DNA of 64,000 bases from Immersiella caudata (GCA_030512335.1 JAULSU010000003.1:2294001-2358000); one strand, 5' to 3'; counted from the first letter of the stretch, positions 36,699-48,689 are shown. The notes: a model not told the origin generated them from the letters alone. Program-made: numbers and translations.

Positions 36699-37247
36699 CT
36701 ATACCGCCATGCCGTTGCCATGGTAAGGACTCCATACGCCTCTTACACTCTCGTTGATACTCTGGACCGGCTTGTTCACCCTCTTGACCTTCTCGCCGCT
36801 GGCGTCTCTGAGGTACTTCGCCCTCTGGAGAATCCGGAGGGGTTCCATATTCTTTACACAAACGTTCCTCTCGCGTCCGTTGATGTACTGGCCGACAATA
36901 ACGGGGTGTTTCCTCGGTCGGGGGGAGACGACAATCTCGATCTGGGGATGCGCGGCCGCAAACTGCGGAAGGAGGGTCTTGATGAAGGTGCTGGAGGAAC
37001 TGTGTAAGTACAGCCCCAATGACAAACGCAAAAGCCAAGCCCAAGACAGAAGACTCACTTCATGCCCTTGGAACTTCCTGCCCAATCGCAATAGTGGAAG
37101 TTCAACTTCTTGCATTGCAAGATGAAGGCACCGACACCATTCTGCAGTGCGCACAATTCGTTAGCCAATGGGTCCATATCAAGAAGACTTTGAAATTTCG
37201 GAGCGTACACGGCCAGTGGAAATTTTTGGTAAGCCCGATACTGTCAT
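36699..37247 (-). CDS. mrpl51: Mitochondrial large-subunit ribosomal protein mL43 (MRPL51)
   Basis: Mitochondrial ribosome component with the thioredoxin-like L51/S25/CI-B8 domain. Three exons: 37247-37209 (39 nt), 37141-37059, 36999-36699; 140 residues. Intron 1 (37208-37142) has donor GTACGC and branch/acceptor GCTAAC..TGCAG. Intron 2 (37058-37000) has GTGAGT..ACACAG. Frames join as MTVSGLPKISTGR|NGVGAFILQCKKLNFHYCDWAGSSKGM|NSSSTFIKTLLPQF, matching the remembered fungal mL43 start. The C-terminal half contains ARPQIEIVV-like strand sequence and RKHPVIVGQYINGRERNVCVKN. It is convergent with tpi1 and divergent from the U1-70K gene. Confidence 0.9.
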
Positions 37248-37776
37248 TGTCGTCGCCGGCGGCCGGGGGTCATGATCTGGATGTCGAAGGTTTTCGCTTC
37301 CGCGTCGCTGCTCTTGACCTCGAAAAGATCCAGATGCACGGTCCAGGTCTGCACCCCAGTAAATTTTGAGGCACGTGATGGGGCTTGGCGTGCGCCAGGA
37401 TACTGTGCAAAACGCTCGAGGTGGTTCGGGTTGGAAAGCAAGGAGAGCTTTGATCAAACAAAAACTGTCAAATATGCCAAATTTGGTGTTATGAAAGACG
37501 GAAATTTCTTTTCACATCTTTTCTTTGCCGGCGGGCGCAACAGCGTGTCCAAGATCTAACCGTGTGAAATCCGTACTCTGCAATATATTAGCACTGTGTG
37601 GAATGACTGTTTTGGCCGCAGCGATGGTCCATGCTTCGCGTGGAGCAACTTCAGAAAGTGTAACTTGTCGAACACAGCGCGGGTGGCCAGTTCAGCACCG
37701 CGAGTCCATCACAAATTATCTCATTTTGCAGCGCTTTGTTTACCCCAGGCCAAGCTGAACCCGGTACAGTGCCATA
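37248..37776. promoter_or_regulatory. Bidirectional promoter region mL43 / U1-70K
   Basis: 529 bases between two divergent starts. No gene. It probably drives both mL43 and U1-70K; no specific factor site was identified. Confidence 0.45.
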
Positions 37777-39333
37777 ATGACGGACAAGCTCCCGCCTAAC
37801 TTGCTCGCGCTTTTCGCGCCGCGTCCTCCGTTGCGGTACCTGCCGCCAAGTGATCTCCCTCCGGAGAAGCGCAAAACGGCTGCCGTCGACGGCATCGCCA
37901 GCTTTCTCCCCGCTCTCGCCGAGTATGAGAACGAGTACGAGTATCATCCCACCGAGAGCTGGCTCGAGGCGCGTGATCGAAAGCAGCGCGAGAAGAAAGA
38001 GGCAGTTGAGAAGTTGATCACCGAATACCCCAAAACCTGTATGCGATGTTGACCTGATTGACGTTTCGAAACATTGCTAACGAGACACCACTAGACAATC
38101 CAAATGAAGACCCAAATATTAGAGGCGACGCATTCAAGACCTTGATAGTTGCGCGCCTCGACTACAAGGCTGATGAGCAAGATCTTGAGCGCGAGTTTGG
38201 CCGGTTTGGTCCCATTGAGCGCGTATGTTCCCCTAACCATTGACAAGCCCATGAATATGCGCTGACCTCACTCGTCTGGATAGATCCGCATCATTAGGGA
38301 CACCCATGCCGATGAGAAAGGCAACAAGAAGCGCAAACCCCATCGCGGCTACGCCTTCGTTGTGTTTGATCGAGAGAAGGATATGAGAGGTAATACCACC
38401 AAAACATCTGAGTTTCCCCTACAGCCCACATAGCCCATCCGCCAAGCATGATTGCACGATTGCATGCTACCAGGACTCTAGGCCCTCAAGCTTGCCTGTC
38501 GCTACGAGTCCTGGATCCCCTGTTCTTTATTCCCTTCCCCTCCTCCTGAAGGTAAATTTCTTCATGGTAAGGCATTACTGACACACGCGCATCTGGCGCA
38601 TGCGCGATTAGCTGCTTTAGAAGGCTGTGATGGAATACGAATCAGAGACCGTCGCATCAAGGTTGACGTCGAGCGAGGAAGAACGGTTAAGGGATGGAAG
38701 CCGTGCCGTCTTGGTGGTGGTTTGGGAGGCAGAGGATACACCAAGGCTATGCCCGCCCGGCCCATGGGTCCTGGTGGCTTTGGCGGTCAAGGCGGGTTCC
38801 GTGGCGGCTTTGGTGGAGGCTTCAGAGGTCGTGAACGCGGTGGGTTCCGCGGCGGCTTTGGCGACCGCGGCGGTGGAGGATTCCGGGGCGGATTCGGAGA
38901 TCGTGGTGGTGGATTCGGCAATCGTGGATTCGATCGCGGCGGCGACCGTAACTTCAGCGGCTCCAACGGCTTCGCGCCCTCAAACGCACCAAATGGCCCT
39001 GGCGGTGGTCGTGACGGCGGCCGTGACGGCGGTTTCCGCGACGACAGGCGAGGCGGCTCTGGATACGGCGGTGGGTATGGCCGTGAAGGCGGCGGTCGCT
39101 CATATGACGATAGATCCGGTGGTGGAGGCTTCCGTGGGGGCGATCGCAACCCCCGATCGTCGGGCAGCAACATGGAGCCCATCCGACCTCGCGGTGAGAA
39201 CGGTGGGTATCGTGACGACGGTGGCAGCAGCCGCGGAGGCCGAGACTATGATAGGCCAAGAGACCACGACGACTCCCGGAAGCGCGGTTTCGAGGGCGGC
39301 TACGAAGATCCCAGGAAGCTGCGACGCTACTAA
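37777..39333 (+). CDS. SNP1: U1 snRNP 70-kDa protein (Snp1/U1-70K)
   Basis: Binds stem-loop I of U1 snRNA and helps define 5' splice sites; nuclear. Exons 37777-38038, 38095-38222, 38284-38389, 38612-39333 (405 residues). Seen: the N-terminal U1-70K motif MTDKLPPNLLALFAPRPPLRYLPP; an RRM from about residue 100 with RNP2 LIVARL and RNP1 RGYAFVVF; then RIKVDVERGRTVKGWKP..RRLGGGLGG-type sequence that follows the RRM in all family members; and a long Gly/Arg-rich tail (GFRGGF, GGGFRG repeats) ending RKLRRY. The tail is Gly/Arg/Asp-rich rather than the RS/RD mix of animals. Intron 3 (38390-38611, 222 nt) is about four times longer than introns 1 (56 nt) and 2 (61 nt). Confidence 0.94.
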
Positions 39334-40270
39334 CAAGACCGACGTTCGTCTTGTGGTGGGTATCAACACTTCTCAATTTCGTTACTCTCCGCCCCTTTCC
39401 TCCTTGCGACAATGAGGGTAAGCCGGCCACACTTCATTTCCATGTCTACACACCAACCAGGGAAAGCGACAGCGTGAGGTCATTTCGAAGCAAGTTCTCC
39501 CGCTCGACCAAGGTAACCGCCTGCTCTTCTCAGCAAAGACCAAGGTCGCAGACGGCTCTGTAATATGCTCCGGCAGCACCACCATCAGTCACAAGTTGGC
39601 CGCCAGTCAAGCGGCCCCAAACGATACCCGGATTTATCCGTACCAAGGAAGAAGATAGCCTCCTGGGTTGGAAGGTAACCGCTTTCCTTGATTGTATTTT
39701 ATTTTGCGCACGGAAGCAACATCGGGGACGAGGATCCAAAACCGGGTTTGGTATGGTTCAGGTAATAGTAGCATGACAGCAGCGGTGCGCTGAACTGGGA
39801 AACATGACATTGACGCGAGCTCGAGGTAAGGTCAGGTAAGGGACTTTTCAAGTTACCTACTGACCCAGTAGCTTCGTCGACTTCTCCCTTTCCAGCAATG
39901 CTGGCGAGGTGTGTGTACAATCTGTTTACTTCCTGTGTATAGGCAGCCTTTAGCGATAAGGAAATCTCTCGTGGGTGGAATTGACTGCCCATGGGTTCCT
40001 CTGAATAGAACCGTTGATAATGTCTCAACTTCCGGGGCTAAAGGAGGCCCGTACTATGTCTCTCCTTTCGCATCACACACTGACAAAAGGCCGGGACGGA
40101 CGATTTCGATGTGAAAAATGCTGCAATTTTCCCTTCTCAAGACGCCTGTGTACCCGGCCCAGTCCAAAAAGCTATGGTATCCCTATAGAATGACATGAAA
40201 AGAAAAAACGATCGGACGTCACTGTCATGCCGATAACCTCGCCTAGAAATGAGAAAAAAAAATCCCTTTT
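39334..40270. other. Convergent intergenic region U1-70K / mrt4
   Basis: About 940 bases between two facing 3' ends. Contains 3' UTR sequence only, as far as can be seen; no recognisable gene or tRNA. Confidence 0.5.
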
Positions 40271-41107
40271 CTAGTCATCATCACTCATAGCATCGGAATC
40301 ATCCTTCCCCCCATTCACCACCTCCCGCTTGCTCAGCTCCACCACCTCCCCCGTCTCTGCGCTCCACCGCGCTAGAAGCTGCACTCGGAACTCGCTCATG
40401 CAGACGCTGAACAGCTTCAACAGCCTCGTCTGCCTCGAGTCAAGCACATCCCCCTCCTTGCAAACCACATATCCTTCACTCCCCTCTCCGCTATCATCAC
40501 CACCGAGCACCACCTTCCCCTTGATCATCCGCGTTGGCATACCCAGCCTTCGCAGCTCCGGCTCGAGTGTATGAGACACGAGAACATCGTGCTCTGCGGG
40601 GACCTCGCCGCCGGTGGAGTAGACTACGCCAGGCGGGATGATGAAGTCGCGGGTCGCGCGCGTGCCGGCGCGCGCGAAATCAACTTGGGAGAGGTCGGAG
40701 AAGTAGGATTGGATGGCGGCGGGGTCGCGGTTGGTGAAGAGGAGGCCGACGGAGCCACTGAGGTAGGGGGTGAGGCGGTTGATGCCGTCGGCTTGGGCGT
40801 CTTCGGGGGTGGTGCCGAGGGCGCGGGCGGTGAGTTTTGTTTTGCCGAAGAAGAGGCTAGGGGGGATGGTTAGTCTTTGGGTTCGACGGCTGGGGACGAA
40901 GGGGAGGGGAGAGTACCGGCAGTCCTTGAGCTCGTGGCGGATGTCTTTGAGGTAGGAGTTGCGCATGTTGTCGATGGCGAAGACGTAGCAGTGCTGGTAC
41001 TGAGGAACGCATTCGCGAATGTTGGTGAAGAGCTTCTCCTTTTGCTCGCGGGTCTTCTTTGTCACCTGGGTCAGGTGGAAGACCTTGGCGCGTTTGGACT
41101 TGGGCAT
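40271..41107 (-). CDS. mrt4: Ribosome assembly factor Mrt4
   Basis: Nucleolar paralogue of ribosomal stalk protein P0; it occupies the P0 site on pre-60S particles until replaced. Exons 41107-40917 and 40856-40271, with the intron at 40916-40857 (GTACTC..CCTAG); 258 residues. Seen: the start MPKSKRAKVFHLTQVTKKTREQKEKL (in part), the L10/P0-like YVFAIDNMRNSYLKDIR, the join DCR|LFFGKTKLTARALG, GLLFTNRDP, and the insertion domain with PGVVYSTGGEVPA and a C-terminal LLKLFSVCMSEFRVQLLARW. The tail is acidic (DDSDAMSDDD). Length agrees with fungal Mrt4. Confidence 0.94.
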   Translation of the reverse strand: MPKSKRAKVFHLTQVTKKTREQKEKLFTNIRECVPQYQHCYVFAIDNMRNSYLKDIRHELKDCRYSPLPFVPSRRTQRLTIPPSLFFGKTKLTARALGTTPEDAQADGINRLTPYLSGSVGLLFTNRDPAAIQSYFSDLSQVDFARAGTRATRDFIIPPGVVYSTGGEVPAEHDVLVSHTLEPELRRLGMPTRMIKGKVVLGGDDSGEGSEGYVVCKEGDVLDSRQTRLLKLFSVCMSEFRVQLLARWSAETGEVVELSKREVVNGGKDDSDAMSDDD

Positions 41108-43620
41108 TTCGGCGGTGGTGTGGAATTGATTGGGAAAGCGAGAGGGAGGTTGTCGTTGAGGGTCGAGATGGTACAGTCTCTCGCGGCTTCAGTTGGTGGT
41201 GGTATGGTGGCTGCAATCAGCATGGGGATTTTTTTTCCTGCCGTTGGAATTTTGGGCGGTGAAGAGGATAACCCCGCCCCGGTAGGCTTGGTTGCCGTGC
41301 GGGGCGGATTCACGGAGGGGCGTTGTGCCAAGACGGCCCCGAATCCTACTGCACCGACTGCCAGCTCCGATACAGTAAGACGAGATCGGAGGTACCGGGG
41401 TCTCTTCCGGCTAGGTAAGGTAGCGAAGATCAACTACGTCCTGTTGTACAGCAGGGAAGGGAAGTAGTGCCAAGCAGCATGACCGCCTTCCGCTGCATTA
41501 AATCAGTTGCCGCGTGTAAGGACTGATAGGAGTAACAACGCACCCAACCTTCTGTCATCAGTGGGGCCGCGCGAGGGGTTCGGTTTCTTTTCTTGTTTCT
41601 GTTCTCAACTCGCTTTGGGCTGCGTTACACTACCGCCAACCGTACAGCAACAAGCGGGTTGGATGCTTGTTGTTTCGTCACCTTCCCCATACTCCTACCC
41701 AAGTTGCGCACTCCTTCAAATATGGCGCTGGCGCTCGGGTTTTATGAAGTACATTTGTTCCCGGAAGATCGGAGTATCGTTCTTTGCATGCACCGCACTT
41801 GCAGACAACGCGTGCTCGGAAGGCGGCCCAGACAAAACCCACGCTCAACACCGAATGACATCTTAGGGAAAATCTATCTCGAGTGCGCACTGATATCTAG
41901 GCTTAGCCAAGCTACTCAACCTAGGTAGTTCGCCGTTATGTGTAAACGGATCAAACTCAGAATCACAGCGTGTCCGAATAATAGGGGGCCGTTCCGCTAG
42001 TGTGCACGGCCCTTATTTACACGCTTTCACGAGGCGTAGCAAACCTCCGGACAACTCGCTGCGCTGGAAGGCTTCTGGGAATTGGGGTCCGAAGGATGGG
42101 ACGCAAGATTGTGAACCACTGCGGCGAGAACGATAAGAGGCGCTCACCAATCCCGGCTCGTCTTGAAATATTGCAACTGAGCCGCACCCCAGCTTTAGCC
42201 CCAAGCCGATGTTGCCATCAAACCAACCTGCAGATCATGGAGTTCGGTTGTATTCAGCCGTGTGCTTACCCGGTAACGCCAACAACCAGTTTGCCAGTTC
42301 GAAGATATGGCGGCGAGCCGGGCGGGATCGCACTATTGTTACCGAGGCACGGTAGAGAGCTGCAGACCTCTCTGCGACAGTCAAGTAACTGCGGCTTGTC
42401 TGACCCCATGACAAAGCAATCGATGGGAACCAAGGTACGCGAAGGGGTTGCGAGGACTGTGGACGGATTGTTCTTCGGCCAAGAATCCCGTCGAAACCCG
42501 ATGAATACGGGACTGAGGGTAGGGTAGGGAGCAGCGCTGTATCGCAAACCACTTTGTTTCTGGCTACGTCCCGAGTGGCAGGACCCGCCTTTCGGACACT
42601 TTCAAGATCCCGAGCGCCGATCGAGTCACCGCCGATTGAGCGACCTCAGTTATTCACCCTTCACTGTGAACGGCATTTGGCCGGGGCAATTCCGCGTCCT
42701 TGCTGTCTGGCTGAGACATTGCCCTGGTTGAAATGAACCGAGGCACGAAGCCCGGCACCCAGAACTTAAACGGCACAAGATTTCCGTTTCTCTCAAGTAG
42801 TTATACCAAAAAGTGACAAAGCACAAGCCTTGGGGCCTCTTGGGGCATTTCTTCAACGCCGATCCCTACCGTGGAATACTATTACGACCAGCACAAGCCT
42901 CGTAGCCAGCATAAGAGATTTACACATCGATCGAACCGATAAAATAGCTGCAAAAATCTGCCGGGTGGAGGGGAGTCGCAAGCTCGAGCAACAAGTGGCA
43001 AGGTCCAGCACCCTTCGAAGTGGGGCTAAGAGCGGGCCGAGCTTGTTCTGGCGAATAGCGACCGATTTCTTTCACACCTCTTTCCCAAAGCGGCAGATTT
43101 TGTGCCTGGGGGTCAGTGGCAACGGGAAAGTGCAAACCCCGGGAAACTAGCGAGCCTAGCTATATTCGGGGCCAAACAATGTCGCACTCGAGGATGGTAG
43201 CAACTATACCAACGCACCTAGCAGGTGGGTGTCGCTGCGTCCTCTCAAAACTCGTCCCCCCGTGTGGCCTCGTTCTCGCGGTTCGCCATCTTCTTGCGCT
43301 CTCATCTTCCGTCGACCACAGCTGGTGACGGCTTTTCTTGTAGTCTATCTCTTGGCTCCCACTCGTTCGCCATCCTTGTCTCTTCTCCACGACACCCCTT
43401 CAGTTCAAACCCAACTTCAAGGTTGTTTGCGCGTATCGCCCGACATCACCTCCAGTTCTTCTTGCCATCCATGCGGTATTCCACGTAACAGGCGAGCAAA
43501 CCGCTCGGTATCAACACTTGTTATTCGTTTGTCAATAGTTGCGAGCAGGCCCAGTCCCCACGCTCGCTCCCCACCATCCTTTCCACAGCCACAGACCGGG
43601 CCTTATCGCCGCCCTTCATC
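41108..43620. promoter_or_regulatory. Divergent upstream region mrt4 / ABC transporter
   Basis: 2.5 kb between two divergent starts, most of it probably the ABC gene's regulatory region. An ACCTAGGT palindrome is at 41919-41926. The last 400 bases before the ABC start are C/T-rich, leader-like. A minimal upstream frame (MRYST) is at 43471-43488. No other gene is recognised. Confidence 0.45.
43471..43488 (+). promoter_or_regulatory. Candidate minimal uORF before the ABC gene
   Basis: ATG-CGG-TAT-TCC-ACG-TAA, five codons and stop, 133 bases before the ABC start in a pyrimidine-rich leader-like stretch. Whether it is inside the mRNA is not known from sequence. Confidence 0.3.
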
Positions 43621-46600
43621 ATGGTTGCCAACTCTTCAGAGAAGACAGCCGTCTCGCCATCAGGACGCGCCTCAAGTCGCGGGAGTTCTACGAGCCAGAA
43701 ACAGGCAACACCCAAGAGATCAGCTGATCTCGAGAAGGCGGACAGCAAGGTCATTCTGCCGAAATCTCCAAGCGATGATGACCCCTACAAACACCTCCCG
43801 GAAAGGGAGGCCGAGATCCTCAAGAAGCAAGTGTATACCCCTGATGTGAAGGTCGGCATCGCCATGCTCTACAGGTATGCCTCTCGCAACGATCGTATCA
43901 TCATGGCCGTTTCAGCGCTGGCCGCCATTGCTTCTGGGGCGGCGCTTCCGTTGATGACAATCATCTTTGGAAACCTCCAAGGCACCTTCCAGGGCTACTT
44001 CCAGTTCCAAATCAGTTACGACGACTTCGTCAAAGAGCTCGGAACCCTCGTCCTTTACTTCGTCTACTTGGCCATCGGCGAGTTCGTTTGTACATATGTG
44101 GCCACTGTGGGATTCATCTACACCGGCGAACATGTTAGCGCCAAGATTCGCGAACACTATTTGGAGAGTTGCTTGCGGCAAAATTCTGGCTTCTTCGACA
44201 AGCTCGGCGCTGGTGAGGTGACGACTCGCATCACGGCCGACACGAATCTGATCCAGGACGGCATTTCGGAGAAGGTGGGCTTGACACTGGCTGCTGTGGC
44301 TACCTTTGTCACTGCGTTCATCATCGCCTTCATCAGCTTCTGGAAGCTGGCGCTGATTCTTCTGAGCACCGTCGTGGCTCTCATGCTGTGCATGGGCGGA
44401 GGCTCAAGGTTCATCGTCAAGTATTCGAAGCAGAATGTCAGCGCATACGCGGAAGGTGGTTCCATCGCTGAGGAGGTCATTAGCAGTGTTCGCAATGCTG
44501 TGGCTTTTGGCACCCAGGACCGCCTTGCTAAGCAGTATGATGTTCATCTGACACGTGCAGAGTTCTTCGGCTTCAAGCTGAAGAGCGTTCTCGGCGTGAT
44601 GATAGCCTGCATGATGCTAATCCTCTATCTGAACTATGGACTTGCCTTCTGGATGGGCTCGCGTTTTCTCGTTGACGGGGAAGTCGCGCTCAGCAAGGTC
44701 CTCATTGTCATGATGGCTGTCATGCTTGGAGCCTTCAACTTGGGCAACGTCGCCCCGAACATGCAGGCTTTCACGACTGCGGTTGGCGCCGCCGCCAAGA
44801 TCTACAGCACCATCGACCGGATCTCGCCCATCGACCCCTCCAGTGATGATGGCGCAAAGATGGAAGACGTCAAGGGCACCATTCGTCTCGAGAAGATAAA
44901 GCACATTTATCCGTCCAGGCCCGAAGTGGTCGTGATGGAAGGCGTCACACTTGATATCCCCGCTGGAAAGGTCACTGCTCTGGTCGGAGCATCTGGGAGC
45001 GGCAAGTCTACAATCGTCGGGCTGGTGGAGAGGTTTTATTCTCCCATTGAAGGAACCGTCTACCTAGATGGTGTTGACATCTCGACCCTTAACCTCCGCT
45101 GGTTGCGTCAACAGATCGCGCTCGTCTCCCAGGAGCCTACCCTCTTTAGCACTACCATTTACAACAACATCCGCCATGGTTTGATCGGCACAAAGTGGGA
45201 GAATGAAGACAAGGAGAAGCAAGATGCACTCATTTTCGAGGCTGCCAAAAAGGCCAACGCCCATAACTTTGTTAGCGAGCTGCCCGAGGGCTATGAAACT
45301 AACGTTGGTGAGCGCGGCTTCCTCCTCTCTGGTGGTCAGAAGCAACGCATTGCTATCGCTCGCGCTATTGTGTCCGATCCGAAAATCTTGCTCTTGGATG
45401 AGGCTACCTCAGCGCTGGATACCAAGTCGGAGGGTGTGGTGCAGGCCGCACTGGAGGCTGCTTCGGAGGGTCGCACGACGATCACCATTGCTCACAGACT
45501 GTCCACGATTAAGGATGCGCACAACATTGTCGTCATGGCTCAGGGTCGAATCGTTGAACAGGGGACTCACGATGAGCTGCTTGAGAAGCGCGGCGCCTAT
45601 TTCAACCTTGTAACGGCCCAGGCCATCGCGGCCGTCAACGAGCTGACAGCTGAAGAGGAGGATGCCATGAACAAAGAAGAAGAATTCCTCATCCGCAAGT
45701 CTTCCACACGGAACCGTCAACCAGACAGCGGCCGTGCAAGCGGTGCCTACGCCGAGGACCCCGACGACGATATCGCGGCCAAGCTTGCTCGCAGCACAAC
45801 GCAAAAGAGTGCTAGTTCGATGGCGCTTGCAGGTCGGAAATCGGAAACTCCAAAGAAGTACAGCCTGGGGACACTCATCAAGCTCATCGCCAGCTTCAAC
45901 CGTCAGGAATGGAAGATCATGTTCCTTGGACTGATCTTCTCGACCCTTTGCGGTCTCGGAAATCCTACTCAGGCTGTGTTCTTCGCAAAGCTCATCTCGG
46001 TCATGTAAGTCAACAATGTCTGTTTCGCTTGGCACAGATGTCTAACTCTTTTAGGTCCGTCCCCCTGAATGCGGAGACGATTCCCACCATTCAGTCAGAG
46101 ACGTCCTTTTGGTGCCTGATGTACTTGATGCTGGCCTTCGTGCAGTTCATCTCTTTCACCTGCAACGGAATCCTCTTTGCCAAATGCAGTGAGCGTCTCA
46201 TCCACCGCGTCCGCGACAGGTCCTTCCGAACGATGCTGCGTCAGGATGTCGAGTTCTTTGACCACGACGAGAACTCGGCCGGTGCTCTTACGTCCTTCCT
46301 CAGTACTGAGACGACCCATGTCGCCGGCCTCAGTGGCTCCACACTTGGAACTCTACTCATGGTCACTTCGACGCTTGTATCGGCCTGCGCGCTCGCTTTG
46401 GCGCTCGGCTGGAAGTTGGCTTTGGTCTGCATTGCCACCATGCCTGTGGTTATCGGCTGTGGCTTCTTCCGGTTCTGGATGCTTGCGCACTACCAACGAC
46501 GATCCAAGCGTGCGTACGCCGGCTCCGCAAGCTTCGCCTCAGAAGCGATTACGGCCATCCGCACAGTGGCATCCTTGACCAGGGAAGACGATGTTCTTCG

Positions 46601-47684
46601 CCAGTACAAAGAGTCTCTCGCTGCTCAGCAGCGCGAAAGCATCAAGTCAGTGGCGAAGTCGAGCTTGCTGTACGCGGCTTCCCAGTCCTTCATGTTTCTC
46701 GCGTTCGCGCTTGGCTTCTGGTACGGCGGAACTTTGATCGCCAAGTTTGAGTACGACATGTTCCAGTTTTTCGTGGTGTTCTCCGCTGTTATCTTCGGAG
46801 CTCAATCGGCTGGGTCTGTATTCAGCTTTGCCCCTGACATGGGCAAGGCGGCCGAGGCTGCCCGCACCCTGAAGACTCTGTTCGACCGTAAGCCGATTAT
46901 TGACACCTGGTCATCGGAGGGCAACAACGTCGCGGCGGTTGATGGGTCCATCGAGTTCCGTGATGTGCATTTCCGGTACCCCACCCGCCCGGAGCAGCCG
47001 GTGCTTCGCGGCCTGAACTTGACCATCTCCCCCGGTCAATATGTTGCACTAGTCGGCGCTTCGGGCTGCGGAAAGTCCACAACAATTGCCCTGCTCGAAC
47101 GCTTCTACGACCCTCTGGCCGGTGGCATCTTCATCGATGGCAAGGAGATCAGCAGCCTCAACGTCAATGAATATCGCAGCTTTATCGCGCTTGTTTCGCA
47201 GGAGCCGACGCTTTACCAGGGAACGATCAAAGAAAACATTCTCCTCGGAGCACCACACGATATTACCGACGAACAAATCGTTTTTGCCTGCCAGGAGGCC
47301 AATATCTACGAGTTTATCCTCTCTTTGCCGGACGGTTTCAACACAGTAGTCGGATCCAAGGGCGCTCTTTTGAGTGGTGGGCAAAAGCAACGCATCGCCA
47401 TTGCGCGAGCCCTGGTCCGCGACCCAAAGATTCTTCTTCTCGACGAAGCGACGAGCGCCCTAGATAGCGAAAGCGAGCACGTTGTGCAAGCGGCTCTGGA
47501 CAAGGCGGCCAAGGGGCGAACAACTATTGCTGTGGCCCATCGTCTCAGCACGATTCAGAAAGCGGACATCATCTACGTGTTCGACCAAGGCCGGATAGTC
47601 GAACAAGGCACACACTCGGAGTTGATGCGGAAGAACGGGCGATATGCCGAGCTGGTGAACCTCCAGAGCTTGCAGAAGCACTGA
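43621..47684 (+). CDS. Full-size ABC-B multidrug exporter (Mdr1/Pmd1 type)
   Basis: ATP-driven efflux pump in the membrane, related to S. pombe Pmd1, Aspergillus AtrD/Mdr1 and human P-glycoprotein. Exons 43621-46004 and 46055-47684 (1,337 residues), intron GTAAGT..TTTTAG. Layout TMD1-NBD1-linker-TMD2-NBD2. NBD1: Walker A GASGSGKST near residue 456, signature LSGGQKQR near 569, Walker B ILLLDEATSALD near 589. NBD2: GASGCGKST near 1128, LSGGQKQR near 1233, Walker B near 1254. Both nucleotide sites keep the Walker B glutamate, so both look competent for hydrolysis. The linker (residues about 680-745) is charged and Ser-rich. The N-terminus is Ser/Lys-rich and cytoplasmic. Substrates cannot be inferred. 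The intron lies in the first part of TMD2. Confidence 0.95.
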
Positions 47685-48689
47685 GGTTGTTAAGTGGAGG
47701 ACGTCGACAAACACGGCGCCATGATTCTTTTCTGCAAGATATCATAGCATTGGGTGGTGTTGTTGTATACCGGTTGCCTCTTGACCTAAATTTGGATGGA
47801 TAATAGTTCTTGTAATGTGCGACACCTAGCGAGGCGTTTTCATTGTGTTATCTTTTCGATAGAGGTTTCTTTAGGGGATAAGAGTCCTCCTCTTGAGAGA
47901 CAGGCGGAGATAATGCCTGTCAATTTTTGTACATATTTTGTTAGGAGAATGTCTCTTTGCACCATACCCCTACGCATAACCCCCAACTACCCACCCCTCA
48001 GCCCCAAGTCCCAAGGTCTCTTCTAAACTAGTTAGGTAACGAGAGGTCCAAATGACCCTCTAGCTAGCCCAGACGCCTCCTTTTACTGTAAAAGAGGCCA
48101 TAGAGCTTCGTGGCAATGATGGCGGTATGGTTTATCGAGGGCGAGGGTTATGAATGTGTGCATATGGTGCAAATAGACATTCTCTTTATTATTATGGGCA
48201 TTTGCCGCTTGGCACAAAAAGCAACCGAAGCTCATGAGATTGGAGTGACTCGTGCTGTCTGCCTGGTTGCCTAATTCTCAAGCCTCAAGGAAGTGACTGA
48301 CGTGGCCAGATCGATGCGCCAGCTCAAGTCGCCACACCTAAGCCAATTGTTCCTTCGATCTGGAGTCCGCGCAATGCTCTGGGCCTTCACAGGCAAAATG
48401 ACAGACTGGCTACTTGTCCAATCTTCTGATTGACACCTAGGAACTTATTCCTACCGTATCTCTCGCTCTCACATTCATGCTCGACTGTTAATCGATTAAA
48501 CAACCCAAACGGAACTCGCGCCGCTGCCAAGACTTTCGTACCTTGTTGGCAGCCAAAGCTAAGTTATCAACCTCAACATCGCTCACCCTCTTCTCTTTTG
48601 CGCCTTGATTATTCCGCCAACTTTCTCCCTGCGCACACCATCCAAAAGAACCCCGTCGCATCAGCGACACAACAACCCCATCCATCAAA
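47685..48689. other. ABC 3' flank and SARAF promoter
   Basis: 1.0 kb between two plus-strand genes. It is T-rich near 47.8-48.0 kb (3' UTR-like) and C/A-rich just before the SARAF start. No gene is seen. Confidence 0.5.

Noticed and set aside
38627..39415. 262-codon Ala/Val-rich frame overlapping the U1-70K tail
   Set aside because: A frame-shifted reading of Gly/Arg repeats (GGC/CGT codons); no family resemblance, whereas the other frame continues the U1-70K protein.
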